A DNA stretch of 64,000 nucleotides from the NCBI RefSeq assembly GCF_020595125.1, contig NZ_JACNMS010000001.1, positions 310,001 to 374,000 of the forward strand. Reading direction: 5' to 3'. This document shows positions 36,878 through 46,179 of the stretch, in pieces (positions within the stretch are counted from its first letter, which is position 1; each line of letters starts with the position of its first letter). A program made the translations under genes and the position numbers. The notes below the pieces were generated by a model. It had not been told where the DNA came from. It saw only the letters and a program-made list of their open reading frames with translations, and made no database searches. This stretch comes from Jeotgalibacillus aurantiacus (GTDB lineage Bacteria > Bacillota > Bacilli > Bacillales > Jeotgalibacillaceae).

Positions 36878-37808
36878 AAAGAACGCCTCCTATCCAGCAG
36901 ACGGCTAAAAAGAGCCAGGCCGTCCGTATCATGATCGTGATGGATTGTCCAATATCCCTGACGTTCAGCGGCGTTGACCCCTGACCAATCACCGGTCTCT
37001 CGGAAATCACGCCCTGATACGTATTCGTTCCGCCAAGCTTAATATGTAAAAGTAATGCCGTAGCTGCTTCTCCCCAGCCGCTATTCGGACTCGGGTGTTT
37101 TTTCGCTTCTACAGGCAGCTGCTTCAATAAATCAATGGTTGTTCCCGCTACAGGTCTTTTCACTAACATCATCATTACTCCTGTGACCCTCGCCGGAATC
37201 CAGTTCGCCAGATCATCCAGCCGCGCACTCGCCCAGCCGTATTCCCGGTAGCGCTCGTTTTTGTACCCCACGATTGAATCACCCGTATTAATCGCTTTAT
37301 ACATCCAGATCCCGGGTGCACCGAACAATAGTCCCCAAAATATTGGCGCCGTTACACCATCACTCGTATTTTCAGCTACCGTTTCGATCGCGCCTCTGGC
37401 GATTTCACCTTCATCTAAATTCGCAGTGTCGCGCCCGACAATCCAGGAAAGTTTTGTTCGGGCTTCAGTCAGATCACCATTTAAAAGAGGCTCCTCCACC
37501 TCTTTGGCTGCATCACCTAAGCTTTTAGAGGCCAGAGCTGAGGTCATGAGGATCACTTCGACGAGAAACCCCGTACTCCAGTGAATCTTCCAGGCCATCA
37601 CAACGAGACTGAAGGTGATCAGCAAAGTGACTGCCAGTACAATCAATAGCGCAATGACGCCACCTGATTTTTTATTTTTATTGAACCGTTTTTCGAGCCA
37701 TATAATGAAAGATCCGATCCACCTGACCGGATGTGGCCAGGCGGGCGGATCTCCCACTAGACGATCGAGAAACAGCGCAACGGTTAAGGCTGCTGCATGT
37801 ACGATCAT
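36852..37808 (-). CDS. cbiB: adenosylcobinamide-phosphate synthase (cobalamin biosynthesis CbiB)
   Basis: A 318-residue membrane enzyme that attaches aminopropanol (or its phosphate) to cobyric acid. Landmarks are LFLDRLVGDPPAWPHPVRWIG, IVGRDTANLDE, GAIETVAENTSDGVTAPIF and PNSGWGEAA with several hydrophobic helices. ATG 37806-37808 after AAAGAG starts just past the preceding stop; a GTG at 37829 would overlap it and has no clear site. Called cobD in some nomenclatures. Confidence 0.93.
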   Translation of the reverse strand: MIVHAAALTVALFLDRLVGDPPAWPHPVRWIGSFIIWLEKRFNKNKKSGGVIALLIVLAVTLLITFSLVVMAWKIHWSTGFLVEVILMTSALASKSLGDAAKEVEEPLLNGDLTEARTKLSWIVGRDTANLDEGEIARGAIETVAENTSDGVTAPIFWGLLFGAPGIWMYKAINTGDSIVGYKNERYREYGWASARLDDLANWIPARVTGVMMMLVKRPVAGTTIDLLKQLPVEAKKHPSPNSGWGEAATALLLHIKLGGTNTYQGVISERPVIGQGSTPLNVRDIGQSITIMIRTAWLFLAVCWIGGVLFDLTFTWR

Positions 37809-37809
37809 A

Positions 37810-39273
37810 TTATCGACTCTTTCGTTCACGGTAAATGTGGATCGCTTCTGACGTGCATTCCACGATACCTTTACCGATCATTTTTCCAAGCGTTGTAATG
37901 GAACCTGCATACTGAACAAAAGGTCCCGTCTGCGTTGCCGCTACTAGCGCGCTGTCAGTGGAGGTTCCGGTCGCAAGTGTCCCAGTCAGCGGATCCGTCA
38001 CATCGGCATTTTGCAGCGCTTTTACCTTCGCTTCGGTGGCGGTCATCATCGCCTGGATAAACGCTTCATCAGACAGCTTGCCATTAATGAAAATCCAGCT
38101 GTTAATCGTTCCAATCGTTGCCTGGCGCTCCCGCTCATACGATAGAGACACGTCGACCGCATTGCCGACTCCAGCTGTGACAGCAATCACAACAGACAGC
38201 CCGTTGTCTTCATATTCCCGAATGACGACATCCTCCACTTTCACTGCGGTCATCATGCCGACTGTATCAGCAGGGTTCCAGCCATGTCGTCCGGCATAGC
38301 GAACCATATCCTCATAGCTGTCATCACATTCATAATCCATCGGCACATGCCGGTTTACAAAATGGTGATACCAGCCAAGTCCTGCTCCGATCACTGCTGA
38401 AGACAGTGTTTTCAGTGACTGTGGTGCTTTTACATAGACATGATCCTGCGTAATGTGAAACAAGTCCTTCGTGATCAGGCCTGCGTTGTCAAAACCATGA
38501 TTCGGCAGCAGTGTCACCTGAGGCTTTGGCAGCTCAGGATGAGACTGCGTATGAACGCGCGCATGATACACACGCTCGACCGTTTCCTTGTTCATCACAT
38601 CCCCCGGCTCCGCCAGCTGCACCGTTTCTCCGTGATGCAACAGCAGCAGACGGTCGCAGTAAAGGGAGGCAATATTCAGATCATGAAAGATGGAGATCAC
38701 AGTTAATTCATGCGTTTCCGTCCATTCTTTTAATAGATCCAATAGCTGCTTTTGATACGACAGATCCAGATGATTTGTCGGCTCATCAAGCAATAGCAGC
38801 TTAGGTTCCTGTGCCAGTGCCTGCGCTAAAAATACGCGCTGACGCTCGCCACCTGAGAGATCCTGAATGGACTGATGCTCGAAACCTTCCACACCGGTCT
38901 GCTTCATCGCATCCATGACTGCTTTTTCATCATGCTCGGTCCAAGGAGCAAACATCCCTTTTTGATGCGGATAGCGCCCCATCGCGACCGTTTCTCTCAC
39001 AGTATAATCAAAAGCATGCTGATGCAGCTGCGGAAGAACCGCCACTTCCCGAGCCAGCTGCTTGGCAGAATAAGCGCTCAGCGGTTTTTCCTTATAGTGT
39101 ACGGACCCTTCTCTGCAAGGGAGAAGACCGCTGATCATTTTCATCAGGGTTGTTTTCCCGCTTCCATTTGGACCGAGAATACCGAGTATCTCCTGTTTTT
39201 GCAGCTCAAAAGAAACGTTTTTCACCACGTCGTGCTCTCCGTATCCTCCGCTTACTCCTGTTGCCTTCAGCAT
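37810..39273 (-). CDS. cobalamin ABC transporter ATPase fused to adenosylcobinamide amidohydrolase (BtuD-CbiZ)
   Basis: A 487-residue two-domain protein. Residues 1-255 are a FecE/BtuD ATPase with Walker A GPNGSGKTTLMK, signature LSGGERQRVFLAQ, Walker B LLLLDEPTNHLD and an H-loop histidine (ISIFHDL). From about 265 the CbiZ domain begins, with AVIGAGLGWYHHFVNRH, MMTAVKVEDV, VTAGVGNAVDV and GTINSWIFINGKLS. CbiZ cuts the aminopropanol linker of adenosylcobinamide or pseudo-B12 to give cobyric acid for remodelling. The fusion couples uptake to salvage at the membrane. Confidence 0.93.
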   Translation of the reverse strand: MLKATGVSGGYGEHDVVKNVSFELQKQEILGILGPNGSGKTTLMKMISGLLPCREGSVHYKEKPLSAYSAKQLAREVAVLPQLHQHAFDYTVRETVAMGRYPHQKGMFAPWTEHDEKAVMDAMKQTGVEGFEHQSIQDLSGGERQRVFLAQALAQEPKLLLLDEPTNHLDLSYQKQLLDLLKEWTETHELTVISIFHDLNIASLYCDRLLLLHHGETVQLAEPGDVMNKETVERVYHARVHTQSHPELPKPQVTLLPNHGFDNAGLITKDLFHITQDHVYVKAPQSLKTLSSAVIGAGLGWYHHFVNRHVPMDYECDDSYEDMVRYAGRHGWNPADTVGMMTAVKVEDVVIREYEDNGLSVVIAVTAGVGNAVDVSLSYERERQATIGTINSWIFINGKLSDEAFIQAMMTATEAKVKALQNADVTDPLTGTLATGTSTDSALVAATQTGPFVQYAGSITTLGKMIGKGIVECTSEAIHIYRERKSR

Positions 39274-39275
39274 GG

Positions 39276-40304
39276 CTATCCTCTTCTTTCTTTGCGTTTT
39301 TGCAGTAAAATCAGTCCAAATACCGGAGCACCAAGCAGTGCTGTAATCACGCCGATCGGCAGCTCTGTCGGTGCCACAACCGTTCTCGCGATCAAATCAC
39401 ATAAGATCAAAAGACTGGCCCCATTTAAAATGGATAACGGCAGCACATGACGGTGATCCGAGCCGGCTGCCATCCGCACCATATGCGGGACCACGAGTCC
39501 GACAAAGCCGATCGTTCCGGATACCGCAACGGCTGCCCCGGTTAAAATCGACCCTGACGCCAGCACTACATACTTTCTAACCTGTACATTGACGCCTAAA
39601 TGATGGGCCCGGTCCTCACCAAACGCCATCGCATTTAACTCACGGGCATTCCACATAAGTAAAAGGGAGCCGATGATAAAAAATGGCGCAATCAATTGGA
39701 TATAGTCCCAGCCCCTCATCGATACGCTGCCAAGGAGCCACGTAATAATCTGCCGCAGTTCGTCACCTGTCAATGCGATCATGAGTGATAAAATCGAGCC
39801 GAGAAACGAGCTGAAAATAATGCCGGTCAGAATGATCGTCTCCATTTTCATCGATTTCTCGACAAACCGGGCAAATCCGAGCACTGCAATAAGGGTTAAA
39901 AGTGCTGCGGCAACACTGACAACCGGCAGGGTAAAGCCGCCTAAACCCGGAATCGTGATCCCGAGGAAAATGACGGCTACCGCTCCGACTGATGCGCCTG
40001 AGGAAACCCCAAGCGTATAAGGATCAGCCAATGGATTTTTGAGCAGTCCCTGAAATGATGCCCCCGCAATCGCAAGGGACGCGCCAACAAGTCCCGCCAG
40101 CACCACACGTGGAAATCGGATATCCAGCACAATCGAGCTGAACATCGGATCCAGGCTCCCCCGATCGCCAGCACCTGCAAAAATCCTGAACATTTCATTA
40201 AAAGGGACCTGGACAGACCCGACTGTAATCGCAAGGGTAAAGGCGACTATCAGAAGAACGATTGACAGGATGTAGCCGAGCGCGATCTTACTCTGCGAAA
40301 ACAT
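39276..40304 (-). CDS. btuC: cobalamin ABC transporter permease BtuC (FecCD family)
   Basis: A 342-residue permease with about ten membrane helices. It has FPRVVLAGLVGASLAIAGA, QGLLKNPLADPYTLGVSSGA and GFVGLVVPHMVR, the coupling and gating motifs of FecCD proteins. ATG 40302-40304 lies within the last 17 bases of btuF. No clear ribosome site is seen, so translation is probably coupled; a TTG further upstream (40343) is possible but would lengthen the N terminus unusually. Confidence 0.92.
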   Translation of the reverse strand: MFSQSKIALGYILSIVLLIVAFTLAITVGSVQVPFNEMFRIFAGAGDRGSLDPMFSSIVLDIRFPRVVLAGLVGASLAIAGASFQGLLKNPLADPYTLGVSSGASVGAVAVIFLGITIPGLGGFTLPVVSVAAALLTLIAVLGFARFVEKSMKMETIILTGIIFSSFLGSILSLMIALTGDELRQIITWLLGSVSMRGWDYIQLIAPFFIIGSLLLMWNARELNAMAFGEDRAHHLGVNVQVRKYVVLASGSILTGAAVAVSGTIGFVGLVVPHMVRMAAGSDHRHVLPLSILNGASLLILCDLIARTVVAPTELPIGVITALLGAPVFGLILLQKRKERRG

Positions 40305-41256
40305 CAGGGTAAATCGCTTCTGCAAGCGCCTGCGTTCCTTCAACTAATCTTGGGCCTGAACGGTTCACCGGATCAGATGGCACAACATGAAGATCCTCAT
40401 TTTGCACAGCAGCTACTTCACTGAAACCTCCGTGACCCATCCATTGACCAATCGGATCCTCAACAAATTCACCATATGTTAACACAACTGTTTCAGGATT
40501 TCGGCTGACAATTTCCTCTTCAGACAGCATCACAAACCCTTCCTGATCAGCTGCCACATTATCCGCATTAATCAGATCGAGCATTTCCTGCATAAACGTG
40601 TTGTTACCTGCTACATAAACCTCAGGCAGACCTGATACATCAACCAGCACCTGCTTGCGGTCTTCTTCAGAAATCGCTGATGCCTTTTCAGCAATTTCGT
40701 CAAAACCTGCCTGCATATCAGCCACAATCTGCTCAGCTTCGTCCGTCGTTCCAGTAACCTGACCAATCATTTCAATCGTGTCATACACCTGCTCAAAATC
40801 CGTTGCGTTTTCAATCACCACAACCGGAATGCCTGCATCCTTAATCTGCTGGAGTCCTTCTGCCGCTCCTGCATTTGAATCGTGCGCTAACACTACGTCC
40901 GGCTGCAGTGAAATGATCTTCTCTACATTAAATTCAAGACCGCCGATTTTCTCCACTTCAAGCGCTGCTTCCGGATAATTATCGTAATCGGACACGCCGA
41001 CAATTTCTTCATCTAAACCAAGTGCAAAGGCGATTTCTGTGTTACTTGGGATCATGGATACGATCGCGTCCGGCTGTTCTTCAATGGTGATGTCTTCACC
41101 GGTTGCGTCTGTCACCGTGACAGGGAATGCTGATTCCTCTCCTGCCGTTTCTTCCTGAGGTTCTTCATTTGTCTCAGGCTGTGTTTCGTCTTGTGTTTCC
41201 TGTGAGCAGGCGGCTAAAAGTCCTGCTGCGAGTAAAATACTGAACCATTTCTTCAT
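40288..41256 (-). CDS. btuF: cobalamin-binding lipoprotein BtuF
   Basis: A 322-residue periplasmic-binding-type lipoprotein. The signal peptide ends in the lipobox LLAACS (Cys17), followed by an acidic linker. The binding fold contains PDAIVSMIPSNTEIAFALGL, VVGVSDYDNYPE and PDVVLAHDS typical of class III (BtuF/FhuD) proteins with a rigid helix between lobes. It is the first gene after the cobalamin riboswitch, and its context with BtuC, BtuD-CbiZ and Cob enzymes supports a corrinoid ligand. Start follows GGGGGAAAAAG. Confidence 0.93.
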   Translation of the reverse strand: MKKWFSILLAAGLLAACSQETQDETQPETNEEPQEETAGEESAFPVTVTDATGEDITIEEQPDAIVSMIPSNTEIAFALGLDEEIVGVSDYDNYPEAALEVEKIGGLEFNVEKIISLQPDVVLAHDSNAGAAEGLQQIKDAGIPVVVIENATDFEQVYDTIEMIGQVTGTTDEAEQIVADMQAGFDEIAEKASAISEEDRKQVLVDVSGLPEVYVAGNNTFMQEMLDLINADNVAADQEGFVMLSEEEIVSRNPETVVLTYGEFVEDPIGQWMGHGGFSEVAAVQNEDLHVVPSDPVNRSGPRLVEGTQALAEAIYPDVFAE

Positions 41257-41313
41257 TGCTTTTTCCCCCGAATCTTTTTATGTACGGACAACTCAGCAGT
41301 TTATCTAAGAACC

Positions 41314-41429
41314 GTGCCGGAAATCCACTCGCTTTCCGCGGGGGAGGCGGTGAGCCTCTTCAAGCCTCCGGCTTTTCAGAGTCTCACCAGCCTGCCCACT
41401 CCCGCAGGAGTCTCGCAGATTTCCGGCAC
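41314..41429 (+). repeat. dispersed palindromic element, copy R6 (GTGCCGG type)
   Basis: Outer arms GTGCCGGAAATC and GATTTCCGGCAC are a perfect 12-bp inverted repeat. The core has CTCGCTTTCCGCGGGGGAGG, GGTGAGCC...GTCTCACC and CCCGCAGGAGTCTCG. It lies in the transcribed leader between the riboswitch terminator and btuF. The fully paired but copy-specific inner arm (AAATC) differs from copies R5 and R7. Confidence 0.9.
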
Positions 41430-41536
41430 TAATGATTTGAGTCACTGCTACAATTATCCAGAAGTATTTCTCTGTTTACCGCAGAAGCTGATTCTTGACT
41501 AAGCACAAATCAAACAGGAGCGGATTTCAAAGAAAA

Positions 41537-41561
41537 TAAAAAAACATCTCACCAGGAGATG
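41537..41561 (-). terminator. terminator of cobalamin riboswitch
   Basis: Minus strand CATCTC, short loop, GAGATG, then TTTTTTTA. It lies about 95 bp downstream of the B12 box and 280 bp before btuF. With B12 bound, it should end transcription of the salvage operon. Confidence 0.82.
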
Positions 41562-41649
41562 CAGGGTTGCAGGAAATGCCGTTTGCTGCAAAGGAGTCAA
41601 ACGGGAGCCGCAACACCAACCTATCCTCGTAGGTATACATGGTGTAATG

Positions 41650-41815
41650 GAATCAAGGCAGGTCTCCTGGCTCATGACTATTGCACTTTGCCCCTTCCCA
41701 TAGCGTCTAGGCTACAGTGGTATTGGCAAATCGCAGTCATTTACAGTGGCGGGACCGCGCTGGAGTTGCACCAGCTTCCCTTTTAACTGATCATTGATGA
41801 TCAGCACCTTTATCC
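41650..41815 (-). promoter_or_regulatory. cobalamin (B12) riboswitch
   Basis: On the minus strand the B12 box AGCCAGGAGACCTGCC (41657-41672) is exact. GGTCCCGCCACTG and GGGAAGCTGGTGCAACTCCAG, further 5', are the other conserved parts. An AAGGTGC near 41810 marks the start of P1/P3. A terminator lies downstream, giving the usual off switch for uptake and salvage genes. Boundaries are approximate. Confidence 0.96.
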
Positions 41816-41914
41816 GTCCATATCGAAATGTTTTTCCAAGACCTATTATAGCATTGAAGGATTGTGAGATTGCAAGAAGTTTTTGGGAGAGGAAGGGCGG
41901 GCGGGGGGATTTGA

Positions 41915-42046
41915 CCACTTTTTAGGGTTATTCGACCACTCTTTTAGGTTATTTGACCACTCTTTCGGATGATTTAACCACTTTTTTCAATGATTCAACC
42001 ACTTTCTCCACTTATTTAACCACTCTCTCCGCAAAAGCTGTCACTT
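41915..42046 (+). repeat. 21-bp periodic word array, TTGACCACTCTTT family, 7 units
   Basis: CCACT (or close variants) starts at 41915, 41936, 41957, 41978, 41999, 42020 and 42041, every step exactly 21 bp. Units read roughly TTATTTGACCACTCTTT plus four variable bases. The array lies between the riboswitch promoter side of the cobalamin operon and the terminator of the dioxygenase gene. A related array is at 56399-56510. Confidence 0.9.
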
Positions 42047-42054
42047 TTGCGGAA

Positions 42055-42092
42055 AGAAAAAACGCTAAACGGAGTCAGGCTCCATTTAGCGT
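42055..42092 (-). terminator. terminator of ring-cleaving dioxygenase gene
   Basis: ACGCTAAACGGAG (42062-42074) and CTCCATTTAGCGT (42080-42092), six-base loop, followed on the minus strand by TTTTTTCTTTCC. Confidence 0.92.
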
Positions 42093-42097
42093 ATAAA

Positions 42098-43072
42098 TTA
42101 TTGTTTAATTTCAAGCGGGCGAAGACGGGCTTCGATTTGTTCGCGGCGTGGCTCAAGGAATGGTGGCAGTGCAAGTCCTTCACCAAGATGCTCCATATCC
42201 TCGTCTGTTGCAAAGCCCGGCTCGTCGGTTGCAAGCTCAAACAGAATACCGTTTGGTTCACGGAAGTAAATGCTGCGGAAGTAATAGCGATCCACTTCGC
42301 CTGACGTTACAAGGTTGAAGCTGCGGATGCGCTCATCCCACTTCTCATATTCTTCATAAGTCGGAATGCGGAATGCCACGTGGTGCACACTGCCGCGACC
42401 CGGGCGCTCTGGCGGAAGATCCGGACGCTCTTCAATGTGGACCTCTGCCCCCGTACCACCTTCAGCAACAGACATGACCTGAATAGCCGGAAGCTCTGCA
42501 CCTGTGCGGTTTGGATATTCCCCTACCTTTTTAAAGCCGAGCACTTTCTCTAACACATCAATCGTTTTCTGCGATTTGCGGACTGTCAGCGTAACCGGCC
42601 CAAGCCCGACAATGGCGTGCTCTTCCGGAATGCCAGCACCTGTCCATGGTACTCCCGCTGCCACACCTTGTTCCCCGTTATCAGCGACAAGCATCAGGCG
42701 GGAGCCTTCCTCATCTTCAAAATAAAGCGTATCGCGCCCTGCACGCTTTTCAATCTCATCATGCTTAACGTGAAGCTCCTCAAAACGATTTTTCCAGTAA
42801 TGAAGAGAGTCCGTTGTCGGTACGCGGAAGGCGGTGTTTGAAATGCTTGAAACACCTGGATACGTGCGGCTCGCCATTGGGATATCAAAATACGTCATAT
42901 CCGTCCCAGGACTGCCTACTGCATCCGCATAAAATAAGTGGTAAGAAGATGTATCATCCTGATTAACAGTGCGCTTTACAAGGCGCATACCTAATACATT
43001 TGTGAAAAAGTGATGGTTCTTTTCAGCAGATCCGGTGATCGCTGAAACGTGATGAATTCCTGTTACATTCAT
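42098..43072 (-). CDS. ring-cleaving dioxygenase of the MhqO/MhqA type (VOC family)
   Basis: A 324-residue two-domain glyoxalase-fold protein. GIHHVSAITG (first metal histidine), SVHHVAFRIPT (second) and ILFELATDEPGF (glutamate) are the expected metal ligands. B. subtilis relatives MhqA, MhqE and MhqO are induced by quinones, protect against them and are repressed by the MarR-type MhqR. Here two operators of the MhqR form flank the promoter. ATG 43070-43072 follows AAAAGGAG; the longer frame includes the promoter. The mhqR gene itself is not in the window. Confidence 0.9.
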   Translation of the reverse strand: MNVTGIHHVSAITGSAEKNHHFFTNVLGMRLVKRTVNQDDTSSYHLFYADAVGSPGTDMTYFDIPMASRTYPGVSSISNTAFRVPTTDSLHYWKNRFEELHVKHDEIEKRAGRDTLYFEDEEGSRLMLVADNGEQGVAAGVPWTGAGIPEEHAIVGLGPVTLTVRKSQKTIDVLEKVLGFKKVGEYPNRTGAELPAIQVMSVAEGGTGAEVHIEERPDLPPERPGRGSVHHVAFRIPTYEEYEKWDERIRSFNLVTSGEVDRYYFRSIYFREPNGILFELATDEPGFATDEDMEHLGEGLALPPFLEPRREQIEARLRPLEIKQ

Positions 43073-43087
43073 GTCGTCCACTCCTTT

Positions 43088-43105
43088 TATCTCGAAACTG
43101 AGATA
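43088..43105. promoter_or_regulatory. MhqR-type operator, downstream site
   Basis: TATCTCGAAACTGAGATA, an 18-bp imperfect palindrome with TATCTC/GAGATA arms, just upstream of the ribosome binding site of the dioxygenase gene. Confidence 0.75.
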
Positions 43106-43117
43106 TTTCTTATTTTC

Positions 43118-43146
43118 ATTGTAAATCATCTGGATCGGATTAGCAA
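43118..43146 (-). promoter_or_regulatory. promoter of ring-cleaving dioxygenase gene
   Basis: Minus strand TTGCTA (43141-43146), exactly 17 bases, TACAAT (43118-43123). It lies between the two palindromes, so repressor on either site would interfere. Confidence 0.75.
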
Positions 43147-43150
43147 TGAT

Positions 43151-43172
43151 AATATCTCGAATTCGAGATATT
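43151..43172. promoter_or_regulatory. MhqR-type operator, upstream site
   Basis: Positions 43151-43172 form a perfect 22-bp palindrome, half-site AATATCTCGAA. It matches the TATCTCGAATTCGAGATA form reported for MhqR in B. subtilis. It lies immediately upstream of the -35 element. Confidence 0.85.
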
Positions 43173-43295
43173 TTACGTTGAGCATTGCTATAGTAAGGTT
43201 TATGGGCTTTTTTAATGCAGCATCAGGATGACGCGGAGACGTACGAATTGGTTGTGACAGGACAGAATTCGCGGCAAACAGGGGTTTAATGGAGT

Positions 43296-43482
43296 GACGG
43301 AAATATATACTGGAGTGATTGAATTAAAGTCTGGAGTGAGGGAATCTGCATGCCCTATTGAAGGAATCTTTGGCGATTAAGAGGTGATTGATGGAGTGAT
43401 TTTTTCAAAAGAAGGAATTCCAAAATGGAACCATTGAATTAATTTTTGAAACGAATGAATAACCAACGGAAGTGATGGAATC
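43296..43482 (-). repeat. 21-bp periodic word array, AATTCCTTC family, inverted copy
   Basis: GAnnGAATT-type words start at 43296, 43317, 43338, 43360, then after 30 bp 43390, 43411, 43432, 43453 and 43474: spacing 21, 21, 22, 30, 21 x4. Same inverted 4-30-5 layout as 6567-6753; the unit at 43453 (GAATGAATAA) corresponds to the TTATTC variant. A second word, GGAGTGA, is interleaved. No coding potential. Confidence 0.8.
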
Positions 43483-43532
43483 AATCCCACCGCTCCTACC
43501 ATTCTCCCAAGCTCCACCTAAACTCAACACAC

Positions 43533-43559
43533 AAAAAGCCGGAGCACCAGGCCCCGACT
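43533..43559 (-). terminator. mccB terminator
   Basis: AGCCGGAGC and GCCCCGACT pair with G-U contacts around ACCAG; minus strand continues TTTTTG. It lies eight bases beyond the mccB stop. Confidence 0.8.
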
Positions 43560-43566
43560 CTCTTTA

Positions 43567-44709
<1,143 letters not shown>

Positions 44710-45630
44710 TTAATCACCCTTATAAATATTCTGGCTGAGATAACGCTCACTGCTGTCTGCAAAAATTGTGACGATATGACTTCCCTCTTTAGCGGTTTCA
44801 GCTTCTTTCAGGGCAGCATAAAACGCGGCGCCTGCTGAGCTTCCGACTAAAAGACCTTCTTTGGCAGCAAGCTCCTTCACCCAGTAAAATGCATTTGTAT
44901 CATAAACCGTATGTACCGCATCAAAATAGGCACGGTCCATGTAATCCGGTAAAAATTCCATTCCAATTCCTTCTGTCCGGTGAGGTCCGGCTTCCCCACC
45001 GTTGATCGTAGAGCCCTCAGGTTCAACAATCACCGTTTTCACATCAGGGTTCTGATCCTTTAAATAGCGCGCGTTCCCCATAAAAGTTCCGCCTGTTCCT
45101 GCGCCGGCGACAAAAATATCGACCTGACCATCCAGATCGCGCCAGATTTCAGGTCCCATCGTTTTGTAATACGTGTCAGGGTTTGCAGGATTGCCAAATT
45201 GGGCCGGTGAAAATGCACCATCGATTTCACGAACGAGCTCCTCCGCTTTGGCAATAGCGCCTTTCATGCCTTCTGCTGTCGGGGTATTGACGACTTCTGC
45301 GCCAAGTGCACGCATCAGCGTCTGCTTTTCCACACTGAACTTTTCAGGCACAACAAACATTACCCGGTACCCACGGCCAACTGCTGCGAGCGCAAGGCCG
45401 ATTCCGGTGTTGCCGGCTGTCGGTTCAATAATCGTTCCGCCCGGCTTGAGCTCGCCGCGCGCAATGGCGTCAGCGAGCAGCTCCATGCCAAGACGGTCCT
45501 TTACACTGCCACCTGGATTAAAATATTCCAGCTTGGCAAAGATCCGGCATTGGTTTGGAATCGGAATGCCGGATATTTCAACGATTGGCGTGTTGCCAAT
45601 CAGTTCCTGAACATTTTTCGCGACCTTCAT
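44710..45630 (-). CDS. mccA: O-acetylserine-dependent cystathionine beta-synthase MccA
   Basis: A 306-residue fold-type II PLP enzyme of the CysK/CBS family. The PLP lysine is in NPGGSVKDRLGMEL, and TAGNTGIGLA and GAGTGGTFMG are the phosphate and asparagine loops. In B. subtilis MccA (YrhA) joins homocysteine to O-acetylserine to make cystathionine. Being next to mccB and luxS distinguishes it from cysteine synthase CysK. The start codon follows the luxS stop directly. Confidence 0.92.
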   Translation of the reverse strand: MKVAKNVQELIGNTPIVEISGIPIPNQCRIFAKLEYFNPGGSVKDRLGMELLADAIARGELKPGGTIIEPTAGNTGIGLALAAVGRGYRVMFVVPEKFSVEKQTLMRALGAEVVNTPTAEGMKGAIAKAEELVREIDGAFSPAQFGNPANPDTYYKTMGPEIWRDLDGQVDIFVAGAGTGGTFMGNARYLKDQNPDVKTVIVEPEGSTINGGEAGPHRTEGIGMEFLPDYMDRAYFDAVHTVYDTNAFYWVKELAAKEGLLVGSSAGAAFYAALKEAETAKEGSHIVTIFADSSERYLSQNIYKGD

Positions 45631-46104
45631 TTACTGATCCTCGCCAAATACATCTTTCCACTCATCGCGTTTTGCCAGCATGTCAGTTGCGATTTCCTTC
45701 GCTCCTTCAAGGCTGTGGTTTGCAGCCCATCCGCACTGAACTTCGTTGCAGGCTGGTACTTCGTCTGCTTTCAGCACATCGTTAAGTGTTGCTTCAAGCA
45801 CCGTTAAGATCTCATCGTAGTTATCATGGTTAATGACAGACAGATAGAATCCAGTCTGGCAGCCCATTGGTCCAATGTCGATGACGTTTGACATATGGTT
45901 GCGGATATTTTCAGCCATTAAGTGCTCAAGTGAATGAAGGCCATCCATCACCATATGTTCTTTATTCGGCTGCTTAAAACGGATATCATACTTGTGGATT
46001 TCATCGCCATTGTGACCTGTTGTAATTCCTACAAGTCTTACATATGGAGCCTTTACCTTTGTATGGTCCAGATTAAAGCTTTCTACGTTCATTTTCTTAG
46101 ACAT
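45631..46104 (-). CDS. luxS: S-ribosylhomocysteine lyase (LuxS)
   Basis: A 157-residue iron/zinc enzyme that splits S-ribosylhomocysteine into homocysteine and the autoinducer-2 precursor DPD. Metal ligands are His57 and His61 in HSLEHLMAE and a cysteine in [15 protein letters not shown] follows AAAGGAGA. It sits between yrrT and mccA, the place held by mtnN in B. subtilis, so homocysteine would be handed directly to MccA. No mtnN/pfs gene is seen in the window. Confidence 0.97.
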   Translation of the reverse strand: MSKKMNVESFNLDHTKVKAPYVRLVGITTGHNGDEIHKYDIRFKQPNKEHMVMDGLHSLEHLMAENIRNHMSNVIDIGPMGCQTGFYLSVINHDNYDEILTVLEATLNDVLKADEVPACNEVQCGWAANHSLEGAKEIATDMLAKRDEWKDVFGEDQ

Positions 46105-46179
46105 TTAGAATCTCTCCTTTGGATGCGTTATTTCCTCTATCTTACATGGTTTCAACCGCTCCTGTACAGGAATACCGGC

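Noticed and set aside
41915-42046. CRISPR array suspicion for the periodic arrays
   Set aside because: The period is 21 bp with a short degenerate word and no unique spacers of typical length, no leader and no cas genes anywhere in the window.
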